Assembly (NCBI RefSeq): GCF_900142715.1
Contig: NZ_FRBX01000003.1
Location: forward strand, 620,001 to 684,000
From: Flavobacterium pectinovorum
GTDB lineage: Bacteria > Bacteroidota > Bacteroidia > Flavobacteriales > Flavobacteriaceae
DNA: 64,000 nucleotides
Direction: 5' to 3'
Positions 18,380 to 28,030 of the stretch are shown here, piece by piece. The notes under the pieces are model-generated. The model was not told the origin of the DNA, made no database searches, and worked only from the letters and a program-made list of their open reading frames with translations. Position 1 is the stretch's first letter. The number at the start of each line of letters is the position of its first letter. The position numbers and the translations under genes are program-made.

Positions 18380-18543
18380 TTTTTAAAATTCCAATTTTTG
18401 AAATCCCAAATTCCAATTAAAAGAATTTAAAATTCTTTTAATTTTAAGATCACAAATTACAGTTCCAAATATTGGAATTTGGAATTTAAATACTGATATT
18501 TCAAGAATATTTTTGGAATTTGGAGTTTAAATATTGGAATTTA
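18380..18543. repeat. gene-end inverted word repeat, 'AATTCCAA' dialect, with internal palindrome
   Basis: The spacer after the adenosyltransferase gene holds AAATTCCAA words on the left and TTGGAATTT words on the right. At the left end is a perfect palindrome: AATTAAAAGAATTT (18415-18428) against AAATTCTTTTAATT (18430-18443), with a 1-nt loop. The same word family recurs at 51690-51970 and 63436-63480. Confidence 0.85.
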
Positions 18544-18587
18544 ACAAGAGACGTTCTTAAATTTTACTAAAATAAATCAAAATTTAC

Positions 18588-18617
18588 TTGTCTTTTTCAG
18601 TAAAAAATTTATTTTTG
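18588..18617 (+). promoter_or_regulatory. Bacteroidota promoter of the DUF2795 gene (TTG-N19-TATTTTTG)
   Basis: TTG at 18588-18590 and TATTTTTG at 18610-18617 are spaced exactly 19 bp, a full match to the Bacteroidota primary-sigma consensus. The start codon lies 22 bp downstream of the -7 element. Confidence 0.75.
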
Positions 18618-18639
18618 CACAAACTAAACAAGATAACAG

Positions 18640-18861
18640 ATGTATTGGACATTAGAATTAGCATCTTATTTAAGTGATGCGCCATGGCCTGCTAACAAAG
18701 ACGAACTTATTGACTACGCTATTAGAGCTGGTGCTCCGTTAGAAGTAGTAGAGAATCTTCAATCTATCGAGGACGAAGGTGAGATATACGAATCAATGGA
18801 AGAAATTTGGCCTGATTATCCAACAGACGAAGATTATCTTTGGAATGAGGATGAATATTAA
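18640..18861 (+). CDS. DUF2795 domain protein (small acidic)
   Basis: This 73-residue, strongly acidic protein (MYWTLELASYLSDAPWPANK, then DELIDYAIRAGAPLEVVENL) matches the DUF2795 family, a small helical fold found widely in bacteria. It usually sits next to secA in Flavobacteria, as here, where secA begins 90 bp downstream. It has its own promoter and terminator, so it is probably a separate transcript. The role is unknown. Confidence 0.88.
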   Translation: MYWTLELASYLSDAPWPANKDELIDYAIRAGAPLEVVENLQSIEDEGEIYESMEEIWPDYPTDEDYLWNEDEY

Positions 18862-18877
18862 AAAATAAACCAAAGGA

Positions 18878-18907
18878 AAAAGTCTCATCACAGAGGCTTT
18901 TTTTTTG
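18878..18907 (+). terminator. rho-independent terminator of the DUF2795 gene
   Basis: AAAGTCTC and GAGGCTTT form an 8-bp stem (one G-U pair) with a short loop, followed by a run of T residues. Confidence 0.75.
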
Positions 18908-18950
18908 GTTCTAAATACAACATTTACATATAATAGAAATACAATAAATC

Positions 18951-21900
18951 ATGAGTTTCATAAACAGTATTATAAAAGTCTTTGTAGGTGATAAATCACA
19001 GAAAGATGTCAAAGCTTTACAACCTTATTTAAACAAAATTAAAACATTCGAAACTAGTTTAATGAGTTTGTCTCACGACGAATTAAGAGCCAGAACCGCA
19101 TATTTTAAGGAAAAGATAAAAGAAGCCAGAGCGGATAAAGATGCTAAAATTGCTTCGCTTAAGGCAGAAGTAGAAAACATCGAAGACATCGACAAAAGAG
19201 AAGATCTTTATGATGCCATAGATGCTCTTGAAAAGGAAGCTTATGAAATTTCAGAAAAAACTTTATTGGAAATTCTTCCTGAAGCATTTTCTGTAGTTAA
19301 AGAAACAGCGCGTCGTTTTAAAGACAATTCTTTTATTGAAGTTACTGCAACTCCAAAAGACCGCGAACTTTCGGCTACTAAAACATACATCACTATTGAG
19401 GGTGACAAAGCAACATGGGCTAATAAATGGAATGCTGCCGGTAAAGAAATTACCTGGGACATGATTCATTATGATGTTCAGTTAATTGGTGGTATGGTCT
19501 TACACGAAGGTAAAGTTGCCGAAATGCAAACAGGTGAAGGTAAAACTTTGGTTGCTACACTTCCGTTATATTTAAATGCTTTAACCGGAAACGGAGTTCA
19601 CTTAGTAACTGTGAATGATTATTTGGCAAAACGTGATAGTACATGGAAAGCACCTTTATTTGAATTTCATGGTTTAACTGTTGATTGTATCGATAATCAC
19701 CAGCCAAGTACAGAACAAAGAAAAAAAGCATACGACGCCGATATCACTTACGGAACCAACAACGAATTTGGTTTTGACTACTTAAGAGATAACATGGCAC
19801 ATTCGCCAAGCGATCTTGTACAAAGAAAACATAACTACGCAATTGTCGATGAGGTCGATTCTGTATTGATTGATGATGCAAGAACGCCACTTATTATTTC
19901 AGGACCGGTACCGCAGGGAGATCGTCATGAGTTTAATGAACTTAAACCAAAAATCGAAAACTTAGTTGCACAACAACGTCAGTTAGCAAATGGTTTCTTA
20001 GCTGAAGCTAAAAAATTAATCAAAGAAGGAAACACTAAAGAAGGTGGATTCTTATTATTGAGAGCTTACAGAAGTTTACCTAAAAATAAAGCATTAATTA
20101 AATTTTTGAGTGAAGAAGGAATCAAACAATTGCTTCAAAAAACCGAAAACCAATACATGCAGGATAACAATCGCGAAATGCACAAAGTAGATGAAGCTTT
20201 GTATTTTGTAATTGAAGAAAAAAACAATCAGGTAGAATTGACTGATAATGGTATTCAATACCTTTCTGGAGATACTGATGCTGACTTTTTCGTACTTCCG
20301 GATATCGGAACTGAAATTGCTGCTATTGAAAAACAAAAATTAGATAAAGACGCGGAAGCAGAAGCAAGAGAAAGATTATTCCAGGATTTTGGAGTAAAAA
20401 GCGAGCGTATTCATACTCTTACTCAACTTTTAAAAGCATACGCTCTTTTTGAAAAAGATGTAGAATATGTAATCATGGACAACAAAATTATGATTGTCGA
20501 TGAGCAAACAGGTCGTATCATGGATGGTCGTCGTTATTCTGACGGTTTACACCAGGCGATTGAGGCTAAAGAAAATGTAAAAATCGAAGCTGCTACACAA
20601 ACTTTTGCAACTGTTACATTACAGAATTATTTCAGAATGTACAGCAAATTGGGTGGTATGACTGGTACAGCCGTTACAGAAGCTGGCGAGTTATGGCAGA
20701 TATATAAATTGGATGTTGTTGAAATTCCAACCAACCGTCCGATGTCAAGACAAGACAAAGAAGATTATATCTACAAAACTACACGTGAAAAATTCAACGC
20801 TGTAATTGAAGATGTAACTGAATTATCAAACGCAGGAAGACCAGTTTTAATTGGTACAACTTCTGTAGAGATTTCAGAATTATTAAGCCGTATGTTAAAA
20901 ATGAGAGGCGTTACACATAACGTTTTGAATGCTAAAATGCACAAACAAGAGGCACAAATCGTTGAAGAGGCTGGTAAAGCCGGAGTTGTAACTATTGCAA
21001 CAAACATGGCTGGTCGTGGTACCGATATTAAATTGTCTCCAGAAGTAAAAGCTGCCGGAGGTTTAGCAATCGTGGGTACAGAACGTCATGATTCTCGTCG
21101 TGTTGACAGACAGTTACGTGGTCGTGCAGGACGTCAGGGAGATCCGGGAAGTTCTCAATTTTACGTTTCTCTTGAAGATAACTTAATGCGTTTATTTGGT
21201 TCTGAAAGAGTTGCAAAAGTAATGGATAGAATGGGATTACAGGAAGGTGAAGTTATTCAGCATTCTATGATGACCAAATCAATTGAGCGTGCTCAGAAAA
21301 AAGTAGAAGAAAACAACTTTGGTGTTCGTAAACGTTTATTAGAATATGATGACGTTATGAACTCGCAACGTGAAGTAGTTTACAAACGTCGTCGTCATGC
21401 ATTGTTTGGTGAGCGTTTAAAACTGGATATTGCCAATATGCTTTATGATACTTGCGAATTAATCGTAAGCAACAATAAAGCAGCAAACGATTTTAAAACT
21501 TTTGATTTTGATTTGATTCGTTATTTCGGAATCACTTCTCCAATTTCTGAAGCTGATTTTACGAAATTATCAGATGTCGAAATTACTGGAAAAGTATACA
21601 AAGAAGCTCTGGCTTTTTACACCGAAAAAACAGAAAGAAGTGCAAGAGAGGCTTTCCCTATCATTAGAGGAGTTTACGAAGAGCCAAACAATCATTTTGA
21701 GCGTATTGTAGTTCCATTCACTGACGGAATCAAAACTTTAAATGTAGTAACTGACTTGAAAAAAGCTTACGAAAGTGAAGGTGCTCAGTTAATTGCTGAT
21801 TTCGAGAAAAACATCACTCTTTCTATTGTTGATGAGGCCTGGAAAAAACATTTACGCAAAATGGATGAATTGAAACAATCTGTTCAGTTAGCCGTTCACG

Positions 21901-22295
21901 AACAAAAAGATCCGTTGCTTATTTACAAATTAGAAGCTTTCAATTTGTTTAGAGGAATGTTGGACAACGTTAACAAAGAAGTAATTTCATTCTTGTTTAA
22001 AGGTGATTTACCAGCTCAAAACGTTACTTCAGAAATTCACGAAGCAAGAGAAGTTCGTCAAAAAGAAAATTTCAAATTAAGTAAAGATGAAATTGTTAAC
22101 AGCGAAGATATCAATCGTGAAGCTGGAGAAACACAACAACGTCAGGTTACAGAAACGATTGTTAGAGATATGCCAAAAATCAACCGTAATGATACTGTAA
22201 CAGTTCAGGAAGTTGCTACAGGCAAAACTGAAGAAATGAAATTTAAAAAAGCAGAATCTTTAATCGCTTCTGGCGAATGGGTTCTGGTTAAATAA
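18951..22295 (+). CDS. secA: preprotein translocase ATPase SecA
   Basis: The 1114-residue SecA drives Sec-dependent export at the inner membrane. Walker A lies in [15 protein letters not shown] (191-205), Walker B in [16 protein letters not shown] near residue 300, and the NBD2 motifs are [12 protein letters not shown] and [16 protein letters not shown]. Bacteroidota traits are an extra segment at residues 131-170 before the nucleotide site, an expanded helical region around 330-440, and a C-terminus ([20 protein letters not shown]) lacking the SEC-C zinc-binding motif (CxCxSGxxxxxC[HC]) common in proteobacteria. Strong terminator downstream; single gene. Confidence 0.98.
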   Translation: MSFINSIIKVFVGDKSQKDVKALQPYLNKIKTFETSLMSLSHDELRARTAYFKEKIKEARADKDAKIASLKAEVENIEDIDKREDLYDAIDALEKEAYEISEKTLLEILPEAFSVVKETARRFKDNSFIEVTATPKDRELSATKTYITIEGDKATWANKWNAAGKEITWDMIHYDVQLIGGMVLHEGKVAEMQTGEGKTLVATLPLYLNALTGNGVHLVTVNDYLAKRDSTWKAPLFEFHGLTVDCIDNHQPSTEQRKKAYDADITYGTNNEFGFDYLRDNMAHSPSDLVQRKHNYAIVDEVDSVLIDDARTPLIISGPVPQGDRHEFNELKPKIENLVAQQRQLANGFLAEAKKLIKEGNTKEGGFLLLRAYRSLPKNKALIKFLSEEGIKQLLQKTENQYMQDNNREMHKVDEALYFVIEEKNNQVELTDNGIQYLSGDTDADFFVLPDIGTEIAAIEKQKLDKDAEAEARERLFQDFGVKSERIHTLTQLLKAYALFEKDVEYVIMDNKIMIVDEQTGRIMDGRRYSDGLHQAIEAKENVKIEAATQTFATVTLQNYFRMYSKLGGMTGTAVTEAGELWQIYKLDVVEIPTNRPMSRQDKEDYIYKTTREKFNAVIEDVTELSNAGRPVLIGTTSVEISELLSRMLKMRGVTHNVLNAKMHKQEAQIVEEAGKAGVVTIATNMAGRGTDIKLSPEVKAAGGLAIVGTERHDSRRVDRQLRGRAGRQGDPGSSQFYVSLEDNLMRLFGSERVAKVMDRMGLQEGEVIQHSMMTKSIERAQKKVEENNFGVRKRLLEYDDVMNSQREVVYKRRRHALFGERLKLDIANMLYDTCELIVSNNKAANDFKTFDFDLIRYFGITSPISEADFTKLSDVEITGKVYKEALAFYTEKTERSAREAFPIIRGVYEEPNNHFERIVVPFTDGIKTLNVVTDLKKAYESEGAQLIADFEKNITLSIVDEAWKKHLRKMDELKQSVQLAVHEQKDPLLIYKLEAFNLFRGMLDNVNKEVISFLFKGDLPAQNVTSEIHEAREVRQKENFKLSKDEIVNSEDINREAGETQQRQVTETIVRDMPKINRNDTVTVQEVATGKTEEMKFKKAESLIASGEWVLVK

Positions 22296-22314
22296 TATTT
22301 ACATCTTAAATAGA

Positions 22315-22353
22315 AAATCCGCAACTACTTTGTAATTGCGGATTTTTTTTGCT
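22315..22353 (+). terminator. rho-independent terminator of secA
   Basis: AAATCCGCAA (22315-22324) pairs with TTGCGGATTT (22336-22345), and a T-run follows directly. It lies about 20 bp after the secA stop. Confidence 0.9.
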
Positions 22354-22392
22354 AAAAATCTAATATTTATTCTTTCTAAATTGAATAAACAG

Positions 22393-22400
22393 TACTTTTG
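22393..22400 (+). promoter_or_regulatory. -7 promoter element (TACTTTTG) of the metal-uptake cluster
   Basis: TACTTTTG matches the TAnnTTTG consensus 25 bp before the TTG start of the first gene. No clear -33 TTG at the expected distance. Confidence 0.45.
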
Positions 22401-22424
22401 CAATCGTAAACAATAAAAAAAGCT

Positions 22425-22802
22425 TTGAAGCGAATTTTAATCATATTTCTTTCCTGCATGCTTTTAGTGCCATCTTTTGGCAGTTTTTTTGTTTATACCT
22501 CATTCAAATTAAACCAGGAAGAAATTTCAAAAACCATCTGTGTACAACGAAAAATGGTTTTTAACAGCTGTAACGGTCGATGCGAACTTCAAAAAAGTTT
22601 AAAAAAGTATTCTGATAACGAAAAAAGAATGCAAAACAACCTGAAAGAAAAAGCAGAAGTTGTTTACATTCAGAGTTCATCCACAAATAATTTCAAATTA
22701 ATAGCACCAATCGAATCACAAGCCAAACTTTTTGCTTCATTCGATACTAAACCAATTTCGGTTTCAAATGCTACCTTTCATCCACCATCCTATTTTATAT
22801 AA
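22425..22802 (+). CDS. small membrane-anchored CNGRC protein of the TonB-receptor cluster
   Basis: The 125-residue protein begins at TTG, the only start that retains the hydrophobic N-terminus (MKRILIIFLSCMLLVPSFGS). After the signal anchor comes FKLNQEEISKTICVQRK, then FNSCNGRCELQKSLKK, a spaced three-Cys pattern (C and CNGRC) that could bind a metal or disulfide partner. Similar short proteins with KxCVN...CNGKC are common next to TonB receptors and copper or iron genes in Bacteroidota (from memory, unchecked). It lies 97 bp before the TonB receptor. A periplasmic metal relay is possible; function unproven. Confidence 0.7.
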   Translation: MKRILIIFLSCMLLVPSFGSFFVYTSFKLNQEEISKTICVQRKMVFNSCNGRCELQKSLKKYSDNEKRMQNNLKEKAEVVYIQSSSTNNFKLIAPIESQAKLFASFDTKPISVSNATFHPPSYFI

Positions 22803-22899
22803 ATTTTAGCTACACTTTTCAGTTCAAACCTGAAAAGATTTTTTCTTGTCTTAAAGTCAGGAAAAAAACATGTTACTTTTAAAATTTATATAATTTAAA

Positions 22900-25059
22900 A
22901 TGAAAAAAATATACTTTACCCTATTAATCATAGGGCAATGTGTTCTTGCACAAAATGAAGTAAAACAAGACACTACAAAATCTCAAGAATTGGAAAACGT
23001 TTTTATAACAGCCAATCGTACAGCTACTTTACGTAAAAAAACACCTGTTGCTATTAGTAAAATAACGGCAAAAACAATCAACGAAACCAAAGCAACAGCT
23101 GTTTACGAGATTATAAACAAAACACCCGGAGTTTTAATGGTCAATTTAGGAAACGAACAGCACATGATGTCGATTCGTCAGCCAATGACAACAAATGCGT
23201 ATTATTTATATCTGGAAGATGGTTTGCCAATTCGCCCAATGGGAATTTTCAATCATAACGCATTATTAGAAATAAATCAATATAACTTACAAAGTATTGA
23301 AGTGGTAAAAGGTCCGGTTTCTTCATTATATGGCCCTGAAGCAGTTGGCGGAACCATCAATTTAATTTCGCTGAAACCACCCGTTGATCCTGAATTTAAA
23401 TTTGGAGTTCAGGCTGATAATTATGGCTACCATAGATTTCAGGCTGCCGGTGGTGCAACAATTGGAAAAGTTGGTTTTCATATTGCCGGGATTTCAAGTC
23501 TGCAAGAAAATGGCTGGATGACGTATTCTGATTACAACAAAGATAATCTGAATGCGAGAATCGATTACAACATCTCACCTTCTACCCGATTGATTAGCAA
23601 TACCATGTATGGAAAATACTATTCAGATATGAGCGGAAGCGTAAACGAAGATGCTTTTAATAACAGAACTTATAAAAGCGCAACCGATTTTACTTATAGA
23701 AAATCTGATGCTTTAAGAACACGATTGACATTAGAACACGATTGGAATAGTAATTCAAGCAGTTACATTACAGCCTATTTGCGTGACAATAAATTAGGTC
23801 AAAATCCTTCATATGGCATTAAATGGAGCCCGACTGTAAATTCTACAGCTGCAAAAGGAGAAGTTAATTCTAATAATTTTAAAAGTTATGGAGCAATAGG
23901 ACAGCATACTCAAAAATTTGATTTCTTAAATACTAAAATTGTTGCAGGAGCCTTATATGATTATTCACCTGTTACCTATTGGTCTTATGTAATTGATTTG
24001 AAAGCAAATTTAAATCCCGGAGAAACAGGAAAGCAAACTGTAGATTCTTATGAAATTATTGCAGAACACCCTGATTCTAAATTAGCAGATTACACAGCCG
24101 ATATCTTCAACACGGCTGGTTATGCACAAGTAAGTATTAATCCGATAGAAAAATTAGTCATCACTGTTGGCGGTCGTTATGATAATATGAAAGTGAATTA
24201 TGATAACGCATTGGATAATTCTACAGGAAGTAAAGTTTACGACAAAATGACTTTTAAAGCCGGTGCAAATTATAATCCATTTGAATTTGCCGGTTTTTAT
24301 GGCAATTATTCGCAAGGTTTTGCTCCTCCCGGAATTACCTCTATTTTTAGAACAAAACCCGGAACTGGCGGAACAACTGGTGTTCCTGCTGATTTCTATT
24401 ATAATCTGGAACCTGCTACTTTCAATAATTACGAAGTTGGCGGATGGTTTTCTTTCCTTCAAAATAAATTAAATTTTGATTATGCTTTCTATTATATGGA
24501 AGGAAAAAATGAACTATTAAACATCAAACTTGCTGATAATTCGACCGATTATCGCTCGGCTGGAGAAACCCGTCATAAAGGGATTGAATTTGGAGCTTCT
24601 TATCGTCCTTCAAAACAATTCAACTTTCGCTTGGGCGGAACTTATGCTCAGCACACTTATATTGATTTTAAACTTTCTGACAAATCGACTGATCCGGTTC
24701 AGGATTTAAACGGAAAAGAAATGCCGGCAGCACCAAAATGGTCTGGAAATTCAGAATTAAGTTACTACCCAAACTGGCTTCCGAATTTAAGAACTTCTGT
24801 AGAATGGCAACTTGTAGGAAGCTATTACCAGGATCAAATCAACACTATAAAATATGGCGGATACAATTTGTTTAATGCAAGAGTTGGCTATCAATGGAAG
24901 GGAATAGAAGTTTACGGAAATGTATTAAACTTAACCGATAAATTATATGCTTATAATGTTTCAAGAGCAAATACCACAAATGCACAACCAACCTATACAG
25001 CTGCAGCGCCAAGAACTTTTGTGTTTGGAATTCAGTACAATTTTTCATTAAAAAAGTAA
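22900..25059 (+). CDS. TonB-dependent outer-membrane receptor
   Basis: The 719-residue receptor has a signal peptide (MKKIYFTLLIIGQCVLAQN) and a plug domain of about residues 30-155 (LENVFITANRTATLRKK; VVKGPVSSLYGPEAVGGTINLIS), then a 22-strand barrel ending in FVFGIQYNFSLKK. It lacks the CarboxypepD_reg domain of SusC proteins and no SusD gene is adjacent, so it resembles a metal or siderophore receptor rather than a glycan importer. The C-terminal partner gene is a PepSY membrane protein, a combination typical of metal acquisition. The ligand is unknown. Confidence 0.92.
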   Translation: MKKIYFTLLIIGQCVLAQNEVKQDTTKSQELENVFITANRTATLRKKTPVAISKITAKTINETKATAVYEIINKTPGVLMVNLGNEQHMMSIRQPMTTNAYYLYLEDGLPIRPMGIFNHNALLEINQYNLQSIEVVKGPVSSLYGPEAVGGTINLISLKPPVDPEFKFGVQADNYGYHRFQAAGGATIGKVGFHIAGISSLQENGWMTYSDYNKDNLNARIDYNISPSTRLISNTMYGKYYSDMSGSVNEDAFNNRTYKSATDFTYRKSDALRTRLTLEHDWNSNSSSYITAYLRDNKLGQNPSYGIKWSPTVNSTAAKGEVNSNNFKSYGAIGQHTQKFDFLNTKIVAGALYDYSPVTYWSYVIDLKANLNPGETGKQTVDSYEIIAEHPDSKLADYTADIFNTAGYAQVSINPIEKLVITVGGRYDNMKVNYDNALDNSTGSKVYDKMTFKAGANYNPFEFAGFYGNYSQGFAPPGITSIFRTKPGTGGTTGVPADFYYNLEPATFNNYEVGGWFSFLQNKLNFDYAFYYMEGKNELLNIKLADNSTDYRSAGETRHKGIEFGASYRPSKQFNFRLGGTYAQHTYIDFKLSDKSTDPVQDLNGKEMPAAPKWSGNSELSYYPNWLPNLRTSVEWQLVGSYYQDQINTIKYGGYNLFNARVGYQWKGIEVYGNVLNLTDKLYAYNVSRANTTNAQPTYTAAAPRTFVFGIQYNFSLKK

Positions 25060-25076
25060 TATTAAAAAAAATTGAA

Positions 25077-25132
25077 CCATTAAGGGATTAAATTTCATCA
25101 AGCAAAACTTAATTTTCTTAATCTCTTAATGG
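25077..25132. repeat. gene-end inverted repeat, 'CCATTAAGGGATTAA' word
   Basis: CCATTAAGGGATTAA (25077-25091) and TTAATCTCTTAATGG (25118-25132) are complementary at 14 of 15 positions around a 26-nt loop, directly after the TonB receptor stop. It may attenuate transcription before the PepSY gene. Confidence 0.85.
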
Positions 25133-25169
25133 TAAAAAACATAATTAGACAAATAAAAACAACTCAAAT

Positions 25170-26777
25170 ATGAGCAAAGAAATAAAAGAGAAAAAGTCTA
25201 AAAAGATCCCGAAGACTATCGGTACTAAGATTGTCAAGAAAATCAAACAACACATGTATAAGTGGCATCGTACAATTGGGTTGATTACAGTTATTCCTGT
25301 AATCTTTTGGACATTATCTGGTTTGATGCATCCGTTTATGGCACATTTTTTCAAACCTGAAATTGCCCATGACAAACTGGAACAACAAATTATTGATAAA
25401 AATCAATTACATTTTTCAATTCAGGAAGTTTTACAGAAAAACGAGCTAACACAATTCAAAAATTTCCGAATCGTTTCTTTTAACAATGCAACTTATTATC
25501 AGGTAAAAACGATTTTTGGTGAGTTATGGTATTTTGATACCTCAACAGCTGAAAAACTAGACAATGGAGATCAAAAATATGCAGAATGGCTCTCAAGATA
25601 TTTTTTAGATGATCAAAAAAGTGCCATAACAAAAAGTGAAGTTGTTACCGAATTCACTTCGCAATATAAATATGTAAACCGTTATTTACCAGTTTACAAA
25701 CTTAGCTTTGATCGCCCTGACACAATGGAAGTGTATGTAGAAACTTCCTCAGGAAAATTAGCAACTTATAATCCAACTTCAAGACAATGGTTTATTTGTT
25801 TTTTTGACACCTTTCATAACTGGTCGTTTATAGATGCTATTACAAACAATAGTATTAGAATTATTACGATGATTTTTTTATTGTCTATTATTGGTTTTTC
25901 TGCCCTGAGCGGTATCTTAATTTATGGTTTATTATGGAAACAATTCAAAAAGACAGATAGTTTAGCACCAAAAAAAGGATTGAGAAAATACCATCGCCAA
26001 ATTGGAATCTGGGTTTCACTCTTTACTTTGACATTTGCTTTTAGCGGCGCATATCATGCCACAACAAAATGGACACCGTATACTTTATCGCAAATGATTT
26101 ACGAGCCCACTTTTAAAACCAACGAAATTTCTGTAGCTAATAATGCCTTAAATTTAGATTGGAATCGTTTTCAAAACATCAATATTATCACGCTAAATGA
26201 CACTACTTATTTCCGTTGTCAATTATTAGAGAAACAGAAATTTAAAAAGCCAAAAGCTGACTCGAGCTCAAAATGGGGCAAAAAAGACGATAAAAAATCT
26301 GAAGTGGTTTACATTAATGCGACAACAAATAAAATTACGCCCAATATTGATCTGGAATACGCTGAGTTTCTGGCTTATTATTTTACAGACGGAGCGCCAA
26401 AAGCGGCTTGCTGTGAAATGGTAGAAGGCTCAGACGAACCTGAAACATCATTGGAAAATGCAAAATTATTAGAATCAAAAGTTTTAACTGATTTTGAAAG
26501 TCGAGAATACGGTTTTGTCAATAAAAGATTACCAGTTGTAAAATTGGCTTATGACACACCGGAAAAAACTACTTATTTCATAGAAACTTCGACTTCAAGA
26601 CTGGCGGCTAAAATTGAAAGCTCTGATATGGTTGAAGGCTATTCGTTTGCTATTCTCCACAAGTTTTTATTTATGGATTGGGCCGGGAAAAATATTCGCG
26701 ATCTAACAATGGTTTTAGCCGCTTTAACCATTTTGATTGTTAGTATTCTTGGTTTTATTTTATTCCTGAAAAAGTAA
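25170..26777 (+). CDS. PepSY-associated transmembrane protein
   Basis: The 535-residue inner-membrane protein has a basic cytoplasmic N-terminus, a first helix in the PepSY-TM signature MYKWHRTIGLITVIPVIFW, a large extracytoplasmic PepSY-like region, a second helix near residue 235, then YHRQIGIWVSLFTLTFAFSG and a terminal helix (LTILIVSILGFILFLKK). Histidines of the HR-G helices may bind haem, as in ferric-siderophore reductases. It carries a CC pair (KAACCEMVEGSDEP) in a periplasmic domain. It follows the TonB receptor and probably acts in the same metal uptake route as a reductase or release factor. Confidence 0.85.
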   Translation: MSKEIKEKKSKKIPKTIGTKIVKKIKQHMYKWHRTIGLITVIPVIFWTLSGLMHPFMAHFFKPEIAHDKLEQQIIDKNQLHFSIQEVLQKNELTQFKNFRIVSFNNATYYQVKTIFGELWYFDTSTAEKLDNGDQKYAEWLSRYFLDDQKSAITKSEVVTEFTSQYKYVNRYLPVYKLSFDRPDTMEVYVETSSGKLATYNPTSRQWFICFFDTFHNWSFIDAITNNSIRIITMIFLLSIIGFSALSGILIYGLLWKQFKKTDSLAPKKGLRKYHRQIGIWVSLFTLTFAFSGAYHATTKWTPYTLSQMIYEPTFKTNEISVANNALNLDWNRFQNINIITLNDTTYFRCQLLEKQKFKKPKADSSSKWGKKDDKKSEVVYINATTNKITPNIDLEYAEFLAYYFTDGAPKAACCEMVEGSDEPETSLENAKLLESKVLTDFESREYGFVNKRLPVVKLAYDTPEKTTYFIETSTSRLAAKIESSDMVEGYSFAILHKFLFMDWAGKNIRDLTMVLAALTILIVSILGFILFLKK

Positions 26778-26782
26778 AAATA

Positions 26783-26850
26783 TTGTCAAATCGAGCAGAG
26801 TCGAGATTCTTTTGAATTCATAAGGGTTTCGACTCCGCTCAACCTGACAA
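26783..26850. repeat. convergent gene-end inverted repeat, 'GACTCCGCTCAA' dialect
   Basis: Left arm TTGTCAAATCGAGCAGAGTC (26783-26802) and right arm starting TTTCGACTCCGCTCAACC (26827) with CTGACAA at its end are imperfect complements over about 24 bp. It separates the convergent PepSY and TrmH-like genes and lies 6 and 4 bp from their stops. Confidence 0.8.
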
Positions 26851-26853
26851 CGA

Positions 26854-27516
26854 TTATCTTGGATTTTCTTCAAAATAACGCGCTTCAATTCGTTTAATAT
26901 CTTTAATCGAATTTTTCGCCCAGGCCAAACGTTTTTCCAGAATTTCATTTTCTGATAATTGCCAATTGATATCTGAATTGCGCAATCTGTTTGTCAGGTT
27001 TTGAATAATGATTGCGGCTGAAACAGAAATATTCAAACTTTCTGTAAAACCAACCATTGGTATTTTAAGAAAACCATCTGCTTTTTCTAAAATTTCTTCT
27101 GATAAACCATCTCTTTCTGTTCCAAAAAACAAAGCACTTGGTTTTGTAATATCGAAATCCTCCAGCAAACAGTCATTTTCGTGCGGAGTTGTCGCTATAA
27201 TTTGATAACCTTGATTTTTTAAAGTTGAAATACAATTGGTAACCGAATCAAACTGATTGATGTCAACCCATTTTTGAGCACCCATGGCAATTTCCTTGTC
27301 GATTTTTTTTCCGTAACGCTGCTCGATCACATTGAGTTCCTGAATTCCAAAAACCTCACAGCTACGCATAACAGCACTTGTGTTATGCATTTGAAAAACG
27401 TCTTCTACAACAATTGTAAAATGTTTGGTGCGGTCTCCTAGTACTTTTAGGAATTTTTCCTTACGATTATCTGTTAGTATATTTTCAAGAAAAGCGAGGT
27501 AATCTAAATCAATCAT
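26854..27516 (-). CDS. TrmH/SpoU family RNA 2'-O-ribose methyltransferase
   Basis: The 220-residue SPOUT methyltransferase has motif 1 QMHNTSAVMRSCEVFGIQ, motif 2 SALFFGTERDGLSEEIL and motif 3 IPMVGFTESLNISVSAAI, the knotted SAM-binding fold. The C-terminal basic tail (KRLAWAKNSIKDIKRIEAR) is typical of TrmH, which makes Gm18 in tRNA. No substrate-binding L30e extension is present, which favours TrmH over RlmB. ATG start at 27516. Convergent with the PepSY gene across a short inverted repeat. Confidence 0.88.
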   Translation of the reverse strand: MIDLDYLAFLENILTDNRKEKFLKVLGDRTKHFTIVVEDVFQMHNTSAVMRSCEVFGIQELNVIEQRYGKKIDKEIAMGAQKWVDINQFDSVTNCISTLKNQGYQIIATTPHENDCLLEDFDITKPSALFFGTERDGLSEEILEKADGFLKIPMVGFTESLNISVSAAIIIQNLTNRLRNSDINWQLSENEILEKRLAWAKNSIKDIKRIEARYFEENPR

Positions 27517-27575
27517 TTTAAATCTTATTTAAAGCAAAAATACATTTTAAAAGAAGTATTTGAATTGCTTTATTT

Positions 27576-27956
27576 CTATTTTTTGCTAAAAACACCTTCT
27601 AAGACATCACTAAAAATAGCTTCACCAAAACTTTTCTTTTTATCCTGATTCGGATAAATTGGCTCCGGTTCTTTATTACTCATTTCTCTTTTGAGCAATA
27701 AATTGGTGTTTTTAAAAGAATAATATTTTTGTGATTCAATTTTAGTCGGGGTAAAACCAGGTTTAGGATTGTAAATAGAAAACTCAACAGGAAAATTTAA
27801 GTATTTATGATAATCTACTATATAATTATCCCTTTTAAAAAATTCAAATTTTTCCATATTTCCATTATAACTAAAAGAATGAATTCTATTAATTTTTGAT
27901 TGGGCAAATAAAACGGTATTCAAAAAAAAGACTAGTAATACAATCAACTTTTTCAT
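27576..27956 (-). CDS. small secreted hypothetical protein
   Basis: The 126-residue protein has a signal peptide (MKKLIVLLVFFLNTVLFAQS) and a short basic mature part with no recognised domain. Its start region is tandemly duplicated (37-bp unit at 27931-28004), so a second ATG with the same first nine codons lies 37 bp upstream. That copy is out of frame and would give only a 34-residue peptide. The function is unknown. Confidence 0.65.
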   Translation of the reverse strand: MKKLIVLLVFFLNTVLFAQSKINRIHSFSYNGNMEKFEFFKRDNYIVDYHKYLNFPVEFSIYNPKPGFTPTKIESQKYYSFKNTNLLLKREMSNKEPEPIYPNQDKKKSFGEAIFSDVLEGVFSKK

Positions 27957-28004
27957 GGAATAAAAATACTAGTAATACAATCAACTTTTTCATGGAATAA
28001 AAAT
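27931..28004. repeat. 37-bp perfect tandem duplication covering a translation start
   Basis: Copies at 27931-27967 and 27968-28004 are identical. Each contains, on the minus strand, the ribosome-binding spacer, ATG and the first codons of the signal peptide. The downstream copy (in minus-strand sense) is the functional one for the 126-residue ORF. Confidence 0.95.
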
Positions 28005-28030
28005 ACTATAAAAAGTGACGAAAAAACATA

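Noticed and set aside
26760..26948. 62-codon minus-strand ORF across the PepSY-TrmH gap
   Set aside because: It spans the inverted repeat and overlaps the TrmH 3' end; no domain.
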